Below are positions 51,204-63,723 of a DNA stretch of 64,000 nucleotides, piece by piece. Numbering within the stretch: the first letter of the stretch is position 1; the number at the start of each line of letters is the position of its first letter. The notes beneath the pieces are model-generated. The model was not told the origin of the DNA. It saw only the letters and a program-made list of their open reading frames with translations, and did no database searches. Made by a program: the position numbers and the translations under genes. This DNA is from Paraburkholderia guartelaensis (GTDB lineage: Bacteria; Pseudomonadota; Gammaproteobacteria; Burkholderiales; Burkholderiaceae): the NCBI RefSeq assembly GCF_004353905.1, contig NZ_SMOD01000015.1:146740-210739 (forward strand), given 5' to 3'.

Positions 51204-52673
51204 TCATTTCGCTTCGCGCTCGGCGAAGGCCGGAGGCGGTGGCGCGGGCGTCCATTCGTCGCCTTCGATTTCCGGCTCGGCGAAGGCCGCCATGTTGGCG
51301 TAATGCAATTCGACATCCTCTCGATAGAACGTCGCGGCAAGCCCCTGTGCGAGCCGCTTCGCGCCATCGCTGACAGCCGGAATATCGCCCGACAGCGCGC
51401 CGTGCGAGAGCGTCGCGGGCGCGCAAAAGCAGTGGATGCGCTCGAGCCCGGGGCACGCGCCGGGCGTCTTTTCCTGGAACTCGAACACCGGTCCGAGGTC
51501 GGGCGAATCGGCAAGCTCGATGTCGTCGTCGCCGGCAGGCGTCGCGTAGCGGTCTTTCCATGCACGAACGTGGCGGGCAAACGGCGCGAATTCCGGGCGG
51601 CTCGCCAGATCGATGCGAAAGCCCGTTGCGAACACGAGGAAGTCAAGTGCGAAGTCGCCTTTCGGCGTGCTGACGTGCAGTTCGTCGTCCACTTGCTCGA
51701 TGCCGGTGATCGGCGCACCGAGGTTGAATCGGGCATTGGCGTGGCGCGACACGCGCAGCGTACTGCCGCGTGGCGGCGGCACCTGCTGCACGTTGATGTA
51801 GTGGCGGATGCGCCACTTCCAGTCGTCGGGCAACGCGACATGGCCGTGCGTGAGGCCCGGATTGCCTGCACCCTTGCCTTTGTTGATGCGCGGGATGTCC
51901 GTGCGGCGGATCAGCAGATCGACCGAGGCCGCACCCGCTTCGAGCGCGGTGGCCGCACTGTCCATCGCCGAGGCACCCGCGCCGATGACGCCGACCCGCT
52001 TGCCGCGCAGCGTGCCATAGTCCAGGACATCGGAAGAATGAGCGTAGAAGCGGCGCGGCAGATCGCGCACGAATGCCGGCACGGCAGGGCCGCCCAGGCC
52101 GTCGCGGCCCGTCGCGAGGACGACGTGGCGCGCATGGATGGTCTCGCTGCCGGCGGCGCTCGTGACGGACAGCGCGACGCTGCCGTTGGCGCATGGCGTG
52201 ATGGCGGTCACGCGGTGTTCGTTGCGCACGTCGATGTCGAGCACATCGCGATACCAGCGCAGATAGTCCATCCATTGCAGGCGCGGAATCTTGTCGAGCG
52301 CCTCCCACGCCTCTACGCCGAACTGCGCTTCGAACCACGCGCGGAACGTGAGCGAGGGCAGGCCAAGCGCAGGGCCGGTCAGCTGCTTCGGAGAACGTAA
52401 TGTTTCCATGCGCGCCGTGGTGGCCCATGGGCCTTCGAAACCGCGCGGCGACTGATCGTAGATGACGGCGCCGATGCCGAGATGGCCGAGCGCGGCGGCC
52501 AGCGCAAGCCCGGCCATGCCGCCGCCCACGATCGCCACGTCGATCACGGGGCGGCCGTCGAGCGTGCGTTCGGGTATCCAGCGCTTCGCGGGCAGTTCGA
52601 GCCACGCGAGATCCTCGCGCAGACGGGCTTCGAGCGCGGCAAGACCTGCGGACGATGGGGTGGTCGGATTCAT
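51204..52673 (-). CDS. FAD/NAD(P)-dependent flavin-containing monooxygenase-like oxidoreductase
   Basis: The 489-residue protein has an N-terminal FAD-binding GGGMAGLALAAALG motif, a second nucleotide-binding site GVIGAGASAMDSA and the ATGF segment (VFATGFRIDLASRP) of class B flavin monooxygenases. It would hydroxylate or S/N-oxidise a small molecule with NADPH and O2. Its ATG overlaps the LysR stop (TAATG). Substrate unknown. Confidence 0.88.
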   Translation of the reverse strand: MNPTTPSSAGLAALEARLREDLAWLELPAKRWIPERTLDGRPVIDVAIVGGGMAGLALAAALGHLGIGAVIYDQSPRGFEGPWATTARMETLRSPKQLTGPALGLPSLTFRAWFEAQFGVEAWEALDKIPRLQWMDYLRWYRDVLDIDVRNEHRVTAITPCANGSVALSVTSAAGSETIHARHVVLATGRDGLGGPAVPAFVRDLPRRFYAHSSDVLDYGTLRGKRVGVIGAGASAMDSAATALEAGAASVDLLIRRTDIPRINKGKGAGNPGLTHGHVALPDDWKWRIRHYINVQQVPPPRGSTLRVSRHANARFNLGAPITGIEQVDDELHVSTPKGDFALDFLVFATGFRIDLASRPEFAPFARHVRAWKDRYATPAGDDDIELADSPDLGPVFEFQEKTPGACPGLERIHCFCAPATLSHGALSGDIPAVSDGAKRLAQGLAATFYREDVELHYANMAAFAEPEIEGDEWTPAPPPPAFAEREAK

Positions 52674-53650
52674 TACGGCAAAGATTCCTTGGTGGCGGGC
52701 AGATCGCCGTAAAGCGACTGCAGGACTTGGGCGTGCTCGGTGCTCGCGCGCAGCGCGAAATCGGGCAGCACGGCGCGGGCGGCGTCGGCGAGCGCGTCGA
52801 TGAGCGTTACGGCCACGGGGGGCAGCGCGATGGCGTCGCGCGAGATCACACCGAAGAAATACGGAATGTCGGCGTCGATCGGGCGGATCGAGACACCGGC
52901 AAGCGGCATGCCATACGCCGTCACCGGTTCGAGCACCGAGATGCCGAGACCCGCGCGAACCGCGGTCAGCGCGTTCATCGACGAATTCGTCTCGATCAGC
53001 CCCGCCGGGGTGACATCTGCCTGCGCGAACGCATGATCGAGCCGGCGGCGCAGACGATACGGGTTCTGCATCGTGACGATGCGCCGGCCCTCGCAGGCCG
53101 ACAGCGGCAGCCGCTCAGAGCGCGCCAGCGGATCGTCGTCGCGCAGCGCCGCAACGCACGCGGATTGCCCGATCCAGTGCACGACCACGCCGCGATGTTC
53201 AAGCGGCAGGCTCGCCACGCCGATGTCGGCGGCGCCGGTGAGGACGTCGTGCACGACCTGTTCGGGTGGCAGGCTGCGCAGCTGGATCGTCTGCGCGGTG
53301 TCAGCGAGATCGGTGCGCGCGAGCGCGACGGGCACGAGGCCAGCGGCGAGGGCGGAAGTCGCGGCAATGCGCAGCGGCCGGCTTTCGCCGCGGCCAATTT
53401 CGCCCGCGCGCTTGCGGATCTGTTGCATGCCCGTCAGCACGTGCTCGACGTCCTCGTAGAGCAGGACGCCTTGCTCGGTCGGCGTGACGCGAGGGCCGTT
53501 GCGCGTGAACAGCGCATAGCCGACCTCGGTTTCGAGTTCCTGGATCAGCCGCGTGATCGCCGGCTGCGACCGGCCCAGCAGGCGGCCGGCGGCGGTGACG
53601 CTGCCGGTCGTGATCACTGCGGCGAAGGCTTCGAGCTGACGTAGTTCCAT
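52673..53650 (-). CDS. LysR family transcriptional regulator
   Basis: The 325-residue protein starts MELRQLEAFAAVITTGSVTAAGRLLGRSQPAITRLIQELE, the LysR helix-turn-helix, followed by a substrate-binding domain from about residue 90 (LRIAATSALAAGLVP). It is the first gene of the operon it probably controls, unlike the usual divergent layout. A GTG 24 bases upstream is an alternative start. The upstream region holds ATTCT/AGAAT inverted repeats that could be its site. Confidence 0.92.
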   Translation of the reverse strand: MELRQLEAFAAVITTGSVTAAGRLLGRSQPAITRLIQELETEVGYALFTRNGPRVTPTEQGVLLYEDVEHVLTGMQQIRKRAGEIGRGESRPLRIAATSALAAGLVPVALARTDLADTAQTIQLRSLPPEQVVHDVLTGAADIGVASLPLEHRGVVVHWIGQSACVAALRDDDPLARSERLPLSACEGRRIVTMQNPYRLRRRLDHAFAQADVTPAGLIETNSSMNALTAVRAGLGISVLEPVTAYGMPLAGVSIRPIDADIPYFFGVISRDAIALPPVAVTLIDALADAARAVLPDFALRASTEHAQVLQSLYGDLPATKESLP

Positions 53651-53960
53651 CTTCCGGTTGAGGTTGGGATGCACAAGAATGCAGAAATCACATTCTGACG
53701 CTGTAAGAATACGTTTTTCAAATAATTGATCTTTATATCGTTATTCTGGAAGAGGGGTTTGCCCTAACGACACGGTTCCTGGGTTCTTGTGGTGACGCGG
53801 GCCGCAAGACTCGCCACCCGCTCCAACGTGTGCCCGGCGATATCGGGACGGTGGTCTTCGCCGAACGCGCGTCCTACACTCGTTGAGACGGCGACGGGGT
53901 GATCAAGGCTTCATCGGTCATGCGCCAGTCACGTTTTGGCAGAGCCTTCGGGAGACCGCC
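53651..53960. promoter_or_regulatory. Promoter region of the LysR operon with AGAAT/ATTCT repeats
   Basis: This 310-bp gap lies between the LysR gene (-) and a small secreted protein gene (+). Bases 53670-53750 are AT-rich and contain AGAAT (53676-53680), ATTCT (53692-53696), AGAAT (53706-53710) and ATTCT (53743-53747). The first pair has an 11-base spacer, as in T-N11-A LysR sites. Nothing else is recognised up to 53960. Confidence 0.5.
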
Positions 53961-54245
53961 ATGAAGATCGTGTTGCTAGTGGCTTGCTTAATCATCAGTT
54001 CAAGCGCGTTCGCGGAATGCGCGACCAATAACCGTGGACAAACGGTCTGTGGCAATGGGTCCTCCGCGGGCGGTTACAACCGGAATACGGGCACCGCCTG
54101 GACATCCCAGACGAATCAGAATGGTGTTCGCACGACCCAAAACAATCGTGGCGGCGAGGCGAAGACGGCGAACGGAAAAGGCGTCGCGCGTGGGCCCGGC
54201 GGCACGACCTGTTATCGGACAGCGAATAGTCACGGTTGCAACTGA
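53961..54245 (+). CDS. Small secreted Cys-containing protein of unknown function
   Basis: The 94-residue precursor starts MKIVLLVACLIISSSAFA after GGGAG, with cleavage after AFA. The mature chain of 76 residues is rich in Asn, Gly and Thr and has four Cys (two near the start: ECATNNRGQTVCGNG; two near the end: TTCYRTANSHGC), probably two disulfides. Similar short proteins occur in Burkholderiaceae without known role. A terminator follows. Confidence 0.82.
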   Translation: MKIVLLVACLIISSSAFAECATNNRGQTVCGNGSSAGGYNRNTGTAWTSQTNQNGVRTTQNNRGGEAKTANGKGVARGPGGTTCYRTANSHGCN

Positions 54246-54254
54246 CAGTGTCCG

Positions 54255-54276
54255 GCCACGCTCCCAGCGTGGCTTT
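54255..54276 (+). terminator. Terminator after the small secreted protein
   Basis: GCCACGCT (54255-54262) pairs with AGCGTGGC (54266-54273) over a CCC loop and is followed by TTTC. Confidence 0.8.
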
Positions 54277-54813
54277 CAACTTCGACGGTCGAGCAAAGTC
54301 CCATAGCGGGTTTGCGCCGGCCTCCTGATCGATCGGGGCTTGCCGCGTGGCGGTTGCCCTGGCAACCGCTGCGTCCTCGCCGTGCACAGCAAAAGGCGTG
54401 CTCGGCGGGATATCGGACCAAAGTCTCATTGTTTTTGCCCTGGACGGCTACCACACTTGACGACTACGAGCGCCGTGACAGGACGGCGCCGATACCAACG
54501 CGCCGGGCAGCGCTGGTGGCGCTTCGAGCGCGCCGTATGCGCGACACCCCAGCCAGCGACCCAAAGATCATTCCGGTCTTCGCGTGAATCATCGGGGCAC
54601 GTTGTATCGAAGAAGTCATAACCGGCGTGGGCAATCGTCCGGGAGCGGCAAGCCGGCTGGCCCCGTCATGCTTCAGCCGGCGCCGTGTCCAGCGCAGTGT
54701 GCAGATCCTTGCTGATCCAATTCGCGAACAGTGAGAGCGGGCAACGCAGAGGTGACCATGGCGCGCGCGTACCGGGGCGATGCGCAGGTCCGGCGCGTTG
54801 CGGGAGGCCATTC
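54277..54813. other. Gene-free stretch before the RND efflux operon
   Basis: Across these 537 bases I see no convincing gene. A short palindrome, GCGGTTGCC/GGCAACCGC (54350-54369), is present. The promoter of the efflux operon should lie in the right half. No TetR- or LysR-type regulator gene adjoins the efflux genes. Confidence 0.5.
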
Positions 54814-56100
54814 ATGAGCGGACCGTTCTTTCCAGAGCATCGACCGTTACCCCGGGTTGCGGCACGCCGGGACCGCCTGCCGCTAATCTTCTTCGCCATT
54901 GCGCTGACGCTCTTCGCCGGCTGCAAGAAGGCATCGGGGCCGCCAGCGCTTGGCGCACCGGAAGTCACGGTGATGACGGTCACGGCTCAGGACACCCCGG
55001 TTCAGCTCGAGTTCACCGCGCAGACGCAGAGTTCGCGTGAAGTCGAAATTCGTGCGCGTGTGGACGGCTTTCTCGACCGGCGAACGTACTCCGAAGGCGA
55101 CAAGGTGAAGGCCGGCCAGACGATGTTCCTGATGGATCCGAAGCCGTTTCAGGCCGCGCTGCAGACGGCGCGGGGCGAGCTTGCGCAGCAGCAGGCGCGG
55201 CTCACGGTAGCGCAGCAGAATCTTGCCCGCGTCAAGCCGCTCGCCGCGCAACAGGCATTGAGCCAGAAGGATCTCGACGACGCGATCGGCAACGAGAAGC
55301 AGGCCCAGGCCGCGGTGATTTCCGCCCAAGGGCAGGTCGAGACCGCGGAACTCAACCTCGGCTACACGACGATCAAGTCGCCGCTCGATGGACTCGCGAG
55401 CTATGCAAGACAGCAGGACGGCAGCTATCTGATCGCCAATTCATCTGGTCTCCTTACGTTTGTCTATCAGCTCGATCCGATCTGGGTGAACTTCAGTATT
55501 TCCGAAAACGAAATGCTCCACTTTCAGGACGAGATTTCGGCGGGCAAGCTGATCTTCCCGCCGAATAGCGAATTCGTCGTGGTAGTGCTACTTGCGGACG
55601 GCACGGAATTTCCGCAGCACGGCACCATCAGTTTTGCGAATCCGGCGTTCAGCACCGACACGGGCACGTTCCTCGTGCGGGCCTCGCTTGCGAACCCGAA
55701 GGGCACGTTGCGGCCGGGGCAGTTCGTGCGCGCGCGCGTGACGGGCGCCACGCGGCCGAATGCCATCCTCGTGCCGCAACGGGCAGTGCTGCAGGGCGCG
55801 AAGAGCCACTTCGTATGGGTCGTGGACAATGAGTCGAAGGCAAAGCAGCGCGTGGTGGAAGTTGGCGACTGGAGCGGCGACAACTGGTTCATTAACGATG
55901 GCCTGAAGGCCGGCGAGCGCATCGTGGTAGACGGCGCGATCCGCGTCGTGCCCGACGTACCGCTCAAGATTGCCGGAACGCTCCCTTCGACGCAGACCGG
56001 CGGCAAGGCAGTCGTCGAGAAAGGCGGGGCGTCAGCGCCACAGGTGAGTGCGGCCACGCGCGCGACGGCGCCTGCCGCAAGCAGCGGCGCGTCGCAGTAA
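54814..56100 (+). CDS. RND efflux periplasmic adaptor (membrane fusion) lipoprotein
   Basis: The 428-residue protein starts after GGGAGG and has a signal anchor ending LFAGC, a lipobox. The AcrA/MexA layout follows: first lipoyl half and hairpin (VDGFLDRRTYSEGDKVKAGQTMFLMDPKPF, then a coiled coil rich in Q/A), second lipoyl half (IKSPLDGLASYARQQDGSYL) and beta-barrel (FVRARVTGATRPNAILVPQRAV). It links the pump to the outer-membrane channel. Twelve bases separate it from the pump gene. Confidence 0.94.
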   Translation: MSGPFFPEHRPLPRVAARRDRLPLIFFAIALTLFAGCKKASGPPALGAPEVTVMTVTAQDTPVQLEFTAQTQSSREVEIRARVDGFLDRRTYSEGDKVKAGQTMFLMDPKPFQAALQTARGELAQQQARLTVAQQNLARVKPLAAQQALSQKDLDDAIGNEKQAQAAVISAQGQVETAELNLGYTTIKSPLDGLASYARQQDGSYLIANSSGLLTFVYQLDPIWVNFSISENEMLHFQDEISAGKLIFPPNSEFVVVVLLADGTEFPQHGTISFANPAFSTDTGTFLVRASLANPKGTLRPGQFVRARVTGATRPNAILVPQRAVLQGAKSHFVWVVDNESKAKQRVVEVGDWSGDNWFINDGLKAGERIVVDGAIRVVPDVPLKIAGTLPSTQTGGKAVVEKGGASAPQVSAATRATAPAASSGASQ

Positions 56101-56111
56101 GGGGCGACTCG

Positions 56112-59100
56112 ATGAACATCTCGCACTTCTGCATCGACCGGCCCATCTTCGCGTCCGTCATCTCGATCGTGATTACGCTCGGCGGCGCATTGACGTTGTT
56201 CTCGCTTCCCATCGCGCAGTATCCAGACGTCACGCCGCCGCAGATCACGGTCTCCGCGACCTACCCGGGGGCCAGCGCGGACGTCGTGTCGAACAACGTG
56301 GCGGCGCCGATCGAGCAACAAGTCAACGGCGCGGACAACATGATCTACATGTATTCGTCCGGTTCGTCCACGGGCAACTACACGCTCAACGTATTCTTCG
56401 GGATCGGCACCAATCCGGAACTTGCCCAGGTCGACGTGCAGAACCGCGTAAACCTCGCGCTGCCGCAACTGCCGCAGCAGGTGCAGTCGCAGGGCGTCCA
56501 GGTCCAGAAGAAGTCGAACGCATTCATGATGGTGATTGCGATCTACTCGCCGGACGACCGCTTCGATCCGACCTATATCGCGAACTACGCAAACGTCTAC
56601 GTGCTCGACACGCTCAAGCGGATTCCAGGCGCGAACCAGTCGTCGATCTTTGGCACTCCGGATTATGCGATGCGGATCTGGTTGAAACCCGATCGCATGG
56701 CGCAGCTCGGCATCACCGCCGGCGACGTACAAAACGCCGTGCGCGCCCAGAACCAGCAATTCGCGGTCGGCACGGTCGGCCAGGCGCCAACCGGCAACCC
56801 GGTCGAGCAGTCGTTCGCAGTGACGACAACCGGGCGGCTCGCGACGGCCGCCGAATTCGACAACATCATCATCCGCGCAGCGAGCAACGGCGCGGCGATC
56901 GTCCGCCTGAAAGACATTGGCCGGGCCGAACTGGGTCAAAAGAGCTATTCGAATCGCACCACCTACCAGGGCAAGCCCGCGACGATCATCGCGGTCTACC
57001 AGCAGCCGGGTGCGAACGCGCTCGACGTTTCGAAGCAGGTACACGAGACGCTCGCGCAACTCAAGACGTCGTTTCCTGAAGGGCTCGACTATCAGATCGC
57101 GTTGGACACGACGGATTTCACGCGTGCTTCGATTGCAGACGTGATTCATACGTTCTTCGAAGCGCTCGTGCTGGTGGTGATCGTGGTGTACGTGTTCCTG
57201 CAGAGCCTGCGCGCGACGCTCATTCCGGTGCTGGCCGTACCGGTGTCGATCGTCGGCACGGCGATGGGGATGGCGGCACTGGGCTTTTCGATCAACATGC
57301 TGACGTTGTTCGGCATGGTGCTCGCCATCGGCATCGTCGTGGACGACGCGATCGTCGTGATCGAGAACGTCGAGCGCAACATGACCGTATTCAAGCTCAG
57401 TCCGAAAGACGCGGCCAAGCGAGCGATGGACGAGGTGTCGGGCCCGGTCATCGCGATCGTGCTCGTCATGTGCGCCGTGTTCGTGCCGGTTGCGTTCCTG
57501 GGCGGGATCACCGGACAGTTGTACAAGCAGTTCGCAATCACGATCGCGATCTCGGTGGTGTTCTCGGGCATCGTGGCGCTCACGCTGTCTCCAGCACTGG
57601 CCGCCATTCTGCTCAAGCCCACGCACCATGAGAAAAAGGGCTTCTTCCGGTGGTTCGACAACCAGTTCGCGCGGATGACCGCCGGCTACGGGCGCGCCGT
57701 CCAGTTCATCATCCGGCGTTACGTGTTGGGCCTGCTTGTTTTCGGCGCCGTGATCGTGCTTGCGGTCCTCATGGGCAAGTCGATCCCCGGCGCTTTCCTG
57801 CCGCCCGAGGACCAGGGTTATCTGCTTGGCGCGATCATCATGCCGGACGCCGCGAGTCTCGACCGTACCGCGGCCGTGGGCGACAAGGTCACCGACCATT
57901 TCATGAAGCAGCCCGCGGTCAGCAGCATCACGATCGTGAGCGGCTACAGCTTGCTCGACAGCCAGAACAAGAACAACGCGGGCACGTTCTTCGTCGGCCT
58001 GAAAGGGTTCGACGAACGGTACAAGTTCTCGAACATCCGTGAGCAAAACGCGCGGGCTGTGCTGATCAAGGCTTACGAAACGCTCTCGAAGATTCAGGAG
58101 GGCATCGTCGTACCGGTGAATCCGCCGTCCATTCCTGGTCTCGGTACCACGGGCGGCAGCGAAATGTGGATCGAAAGCCACGGAGACGGCTCCATTCAGC
58201 AGCTCGCGGGCGTCGTGCAGGACTTCATGACGAAGGCGAGGGCGCGCCCCGAACTGACCGGCGTGACCACGACGTTCAACGCAAGCTCGCAGCAGTTGCT
58301 CGTGAACGTCGACCGCGACCAGGCCGAGACGCTCGGCGTGCCGGTCGAAGAGGTCTACAGTGCGATGCAGACGATGTTCGGCTCGCTTTACGTGTCGCAG
58401 TTCAACAAGGACGCGCGGCTATGGCAGGTGATCGTTCAGGCCGATCCGCGCTACCGGCTCACGCCCGCCGACCTCGACCAGATCTACGTGCGCAGCCGCT
58501 CGAACAACATGGTGCCGATCAAGGCCGTGATGACTTACAAGTACGTCACGGGACCCGACCTGATCACGCGCTTCAACAACTTCCCGGCGGTGAAAATCAC
58601 CGCGAATGCGGCGCCGGGCTACAGCTCGGGCCAGGTGATCGATACCCTGAAGGAACTCGCCGCGCAGATGCCGCCGGGCTACGCCGTCGGGTGGAGCGGC
58701 GAGGCGTTCGAGGAGATCAAGTCGGGCTCGACCGGGGGGCTCGTGTTCGTGTTCGGGATCATCATGGTGTTCCTGATCCTTGCGGCGCAATACGAGAAGT
58801 GGTCGCTGCCACTCGGCGTGCTCATGGCGGTGCCATTCGCGCTGTTCGGCGCGCTGCTCGCGATCCTGCTGCGCGGCCTGAACAACGACGTGTACTTCCA
58901 GATCGGGCTGACCATGCTGATCGCGCTCGCCGCGAAGAACGCGATCCTGATCTTCGAGTTCGCGGTCCTGAACCGGGAGACCGGCAAGACGCCGTACGAC
59001 GCCGCGCTCGTCGCCGCGGAAGAGCGCCTGCGGCCGATCGTGATGACGTCGCTTGCGTTCATCCTCGGCTGTGTGCCGCTAGCCATTGCGCTCGGCGCTT

Positions 59101-59330
59101 CGCAAAACAGCCGCCATTCGATCGGCACGGGCGTGATCGGCGGGATGCTGGGTGCAACGGCGATCGCCGTGTTCTTCATTCCGATGTTCTACTGGGGGAT
59201 CGAGACGCTTGGCTCGCGCAAGGGCGGCGGCAAGGAAACACCCGCGCCGGGCAGCGGAACGCCGCCGCCCGCATCAGGCGGCTCAGGCTCGCCGACCGTC
59301 ACGCCGTCCGCACGGCATGAGGACGACTGA
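56112..59330 (+). CDS. RND multidrug efflux pump, HAE1 family (AcrB/MexB-like)
   Basis: The 1072-residue inner-membrane transporter begins MNISHFCIDRPIFASVISIVI and has 12 spans and two large periplasmic loops. The proton relay is present as the two Asp of GIVVDDAIVVIENVERN in TM4 and the Lys of LAAKNAILIFEFAV in TM10. Full length is preserved. Substrates are probably amphiphilic drugs, solvents or plant/aromatic compounds. Its stop lies one base before the channel's ATG. Confidence 0.96.
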   Translation: MNISHFCIDRPIFASVISIVITLGGALTLFSLPIAQYPDVTPPQITVSATYPGASADVVSNNVAAPIEQQVNGADNMIYMYSSGSSTGNYTLNVFFGIGTNPELAQVDVQNRVNLALPQLPQQVQSQGVQVQKKSNAFMMVIAIYSPDDRFDPTYIANYANVYVLDTLKRIPGANQSSIFGTPDYAMRIWLKPDRMAQLGITAGDVQNAVRAQNQQFAVGTVGQAPTGNPVEQSFAVTTTGRLATAAEFDNIIIRAASNGAAIVRLKDIGRAELGQKSYSNRTTYQGKPATIIAVYQQPGANALDVSKQVHETLAQLKTSFPEGLDYQIALDTTDFTRASIADVIHTFFEALVLVVIVVYVFLQSLRATLIPVLAVPVSIVGTAMGMAALGFSINMLTLFGMVLAIGIVVDDAIVVIENVERNMTVFKLSPKDAAKRAMDEVSGPVIAIVLVMCAVFVPVAFLGGITGQLYKQFAITIAISVVFSGIVALTLSPALAAILLKPTHHEKKGFFRWFDNQFARMTAGYGRAVQFIIRRYVLGLLVFGAVIVLAVLMGKSIPGAFLPPEDQGYLLGAIIMPDAASLDRTAAVGDKVTDHFMKQPAVSSITIVSGYSLLDSQNKNNAGTFFVGLKGFDERYKFSNIREQNARAVLIKAYETLSKIQEGIVVPVNPPSIPGLGTTGGSEMWIESHGDGSIQQLAGVVQDFMTKARARPELTGVTTTFNASSQQLLVNVDRDQAETLGVPVEEVYSAMQTMFGSLYVSQFNKDARLWQVIVQADPRYRLTPADLDQIYVRSRSNNMVPIKAVMTYKYVTGPDLITRFNNFPAVKITANAAPGYSSGQVIDTLKELAAQMPPGYAVGWSGEAFEEIKSGSTGGLVFVFGIIMVFLILAAQYEKWSLPLGVLMAVPFALFGALLAILLRGLNNDVYFQIGLTMLIALAAKNAILIFEFAVLNRETGKTPYDAALVAAEERLRPIVMTSLAFILGCVPLAIALGASQNSRHSIGTGVIGGMLGATAIAVFFIPMFYWGIETLGSRKGGGKETPAPGSGTPPPASGGSGSPTVTPSARHEDD

Positions 59331-59331
59331 C

Positions 59332-60825
59332 ATGCGTGCCGCAGCCATCGCGCGCGTTGCCGCGCCAGTCCTGCTCACCGGCTTGCTGAACGGCTGTTTG
59401 CTCGGCCCCAACTACGAGCGGCCCAAAGTGGACGTGCCGGCAACGTACCGGTTCGCCTACCCGGATGTGGCCGACGTCGCCAACACCACGTGGTGGGAGC
59501 AGTTCGAAGACCCTGTGCTGAACGACCTGGTGAAGACCGCGCTCGAGAACAACCTCAACGTGAAGCAGGCGGCCGCGCGTGTCGACGAGTTCATGGGCCA
59601 GTTCGTGAGCACGCGCTCGGCACTGTTCCCGCAGGCGAGTGCCAATTTCAGCGCTGCGCGCGAGCGCGCATCGCAGAACGGGCCGACGCCGATACCGGCC
59701 GGCGTCTCGCCGGTTTTCAACGAGTTCCAGCCGAATCTGTCTGCCTTCTGGACCATCGATCTGTTTGGCCAGGTACGGCGTGAAACCGAGGCGGCACGTG
59801 CAAACGTGAACGCAGCCGAACAGAGCCGCCGCGCGACGATCCTGACGCTCGTCGCATCGGTCGCATCGTCCTATATCACGCTGCGCAGCCTCGACGCGCA
59901 ACTCGAAATCGCGAAGAGCACAACGGAGAGTCGCGCCGATTCCGTGCATGTGTTCACGCTGCGTCAGCAGTTCGGGCAGACCTCGGATATGGAGCTTGCC
60001 CAGAGCCAGTCCGACTATGCGGCGACGAAGGCGACCATCCCGCAATTCGAGCAGCAGATCGCTCAGCAGGAAGACGCGATTGCGGTGCTGCTCGGCAGCA
60101 ATCCCGAGCCGATCCTGCGCGGACGCGCACTGGTGGATCTCTCGACGCCGGCCGTGCCTGCGGGCATGCCGTCGGACCTGCTCGAACGCCGCCCGGACCT
60201 GCTGCAGGCCGAGCAGAATCTGGTTGCGCAAAATGCGCTGATCGGTGCGGCGCGCGCGCTGTATTTCCCGCAGATTTCGCTCACGGGGTTATTCGGTTCA
60301 GTGAGTACGCAGTTCTCCAGTCTTTTCACCGGACCTGCTCGGGTATGGGCGTTCGCCGGCTCGGCAACGATGCCGCTCTTTACGGGCGGCAACATCTACG
60401 GTCAGAACAAGCAGGCCGACGCGCGTCAGCAGGAGGCACTGTTCGCCTACGAAAATGCGATAAAGGTCGCGTTCCAGCAGGTTGACGACGCGCTGATCTC
60501 GACGCAAAAGTCGCGTGAGCAGCTCGAGATTCAGAACGATCAGGTCACTTCGCTGCGCAAGTATCTGCGGCTCGCGCGGCTGCGCTACGAGGGCGGCTAT
60601 ACGAGCTACCTGGAAGTGCTCGATGCCGAGCGCAATCTGTTCAACGCGGAACTGCAGCAAACGCAGACCCGGGCCGCGACGCTGACGAACCTCGTCAACC
60701 TCTACATGGCGATGGGCGGCGGGTGGGTCGTGCAGGCGGAGCAGATGAGCGTGCCGCAACCGGCGAGCGGACCGCCTTCCGCGCAGCCCGCTACGACGGA
60801 ACCCGTGGCGCAGGTGCCGCAGTGA
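59332..60825 (+). CDS. RND efflux outer-membrane channel lipoprotein, OprM/NodT family
   Basis: The 497-residue lipoprotein has lipobox LLNGC (Cys near residue 22) and LGPNYERPKVDVP at its mature start, typical of OprM. Two repeated halves of helices and strands follow (TTWWEQFEDPVLNDLVKTALENN; SDLLERRPDLLQAEQNLVAQNALIG). It ends with a Pro/Ala-rich tail. An ATG 15 bases upstream inside the pump gene is an alternative start. It completes the tripartite pump. Confidence 0.94.
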   Translation: MRAAAIARVAAPVLLTGLLNGCLLGPNYERPKVDVPATYRFAYPDVADVANTTWWEQFEDPVLNDLVKTALENNLNVKQAAARVDEFMGQFVSTRSALFPQASANFSAARERASQNGPTPIPAGVSPVFNEFQPNLSAFWTIDLFGQVRRETEAARANVNAAEQSRRATILTLVASVASSYITLRSLDAQLEIAKSTTESRADSVHVFTLRQQFGQTSDMELAQSQSDYAATKATIPQFEQQIAQQEDAIAVLLGSNPEPILRGRALVDLSTPAVPAGMPSDLLERRPDLLQAEQNLVAQNALIGAARALYFPQISLTGLFGSVSTQFSSLFTGPARVWAFAGSATMPLFTGGNIYGQNKQADARQQEALFAYENAIKVAFQQVDDALISTQKSREQLEIQNDQVTSLRKYLRLARLRYEGGYTSYLEVLDAERNLFNAELQQTQTRAATLTNLVNLYMAMGGGWVVQAEQMSVPQPASGPPSAQPATTEPVAQVPQ

Positions 60826-60913
60826 CCCTCGGGGGCTTGTGCGCACCACAACTGCGAGCGCCGGCCCATCGCCACCGTCATTCACGACTATCTCGCGGAT
60901 CGGGAGGCGAGGC

Positions 60914-63640
<2,727 letters not shown>

Positions 63641-63723
63641 GGGAGGCGCATCGCGAGGAGCGTGGTGCCGGAAACGTGGTTATCTTTTATTTAACATAAT
63701 GCAAATTATCGAACTTTTGATTT
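63641..63723. other. AT-rich stretch between the glucosidase and the insertion sequence
   Basis: The bases from about 63677 to 63725 are strongly AT-rich (TTATCTTTTATTTAACATAATG and onward), unlike the flanks, and could be the target region of the insertion. No gene is visible. Confidence 0.5.

Noticed and set aside
55524..58181. An 885-codon minus-strand frame
   Set aside because: It is antisense to the RND adaptor and pump genes, with a composition typical of a shadow frame and no motifs.
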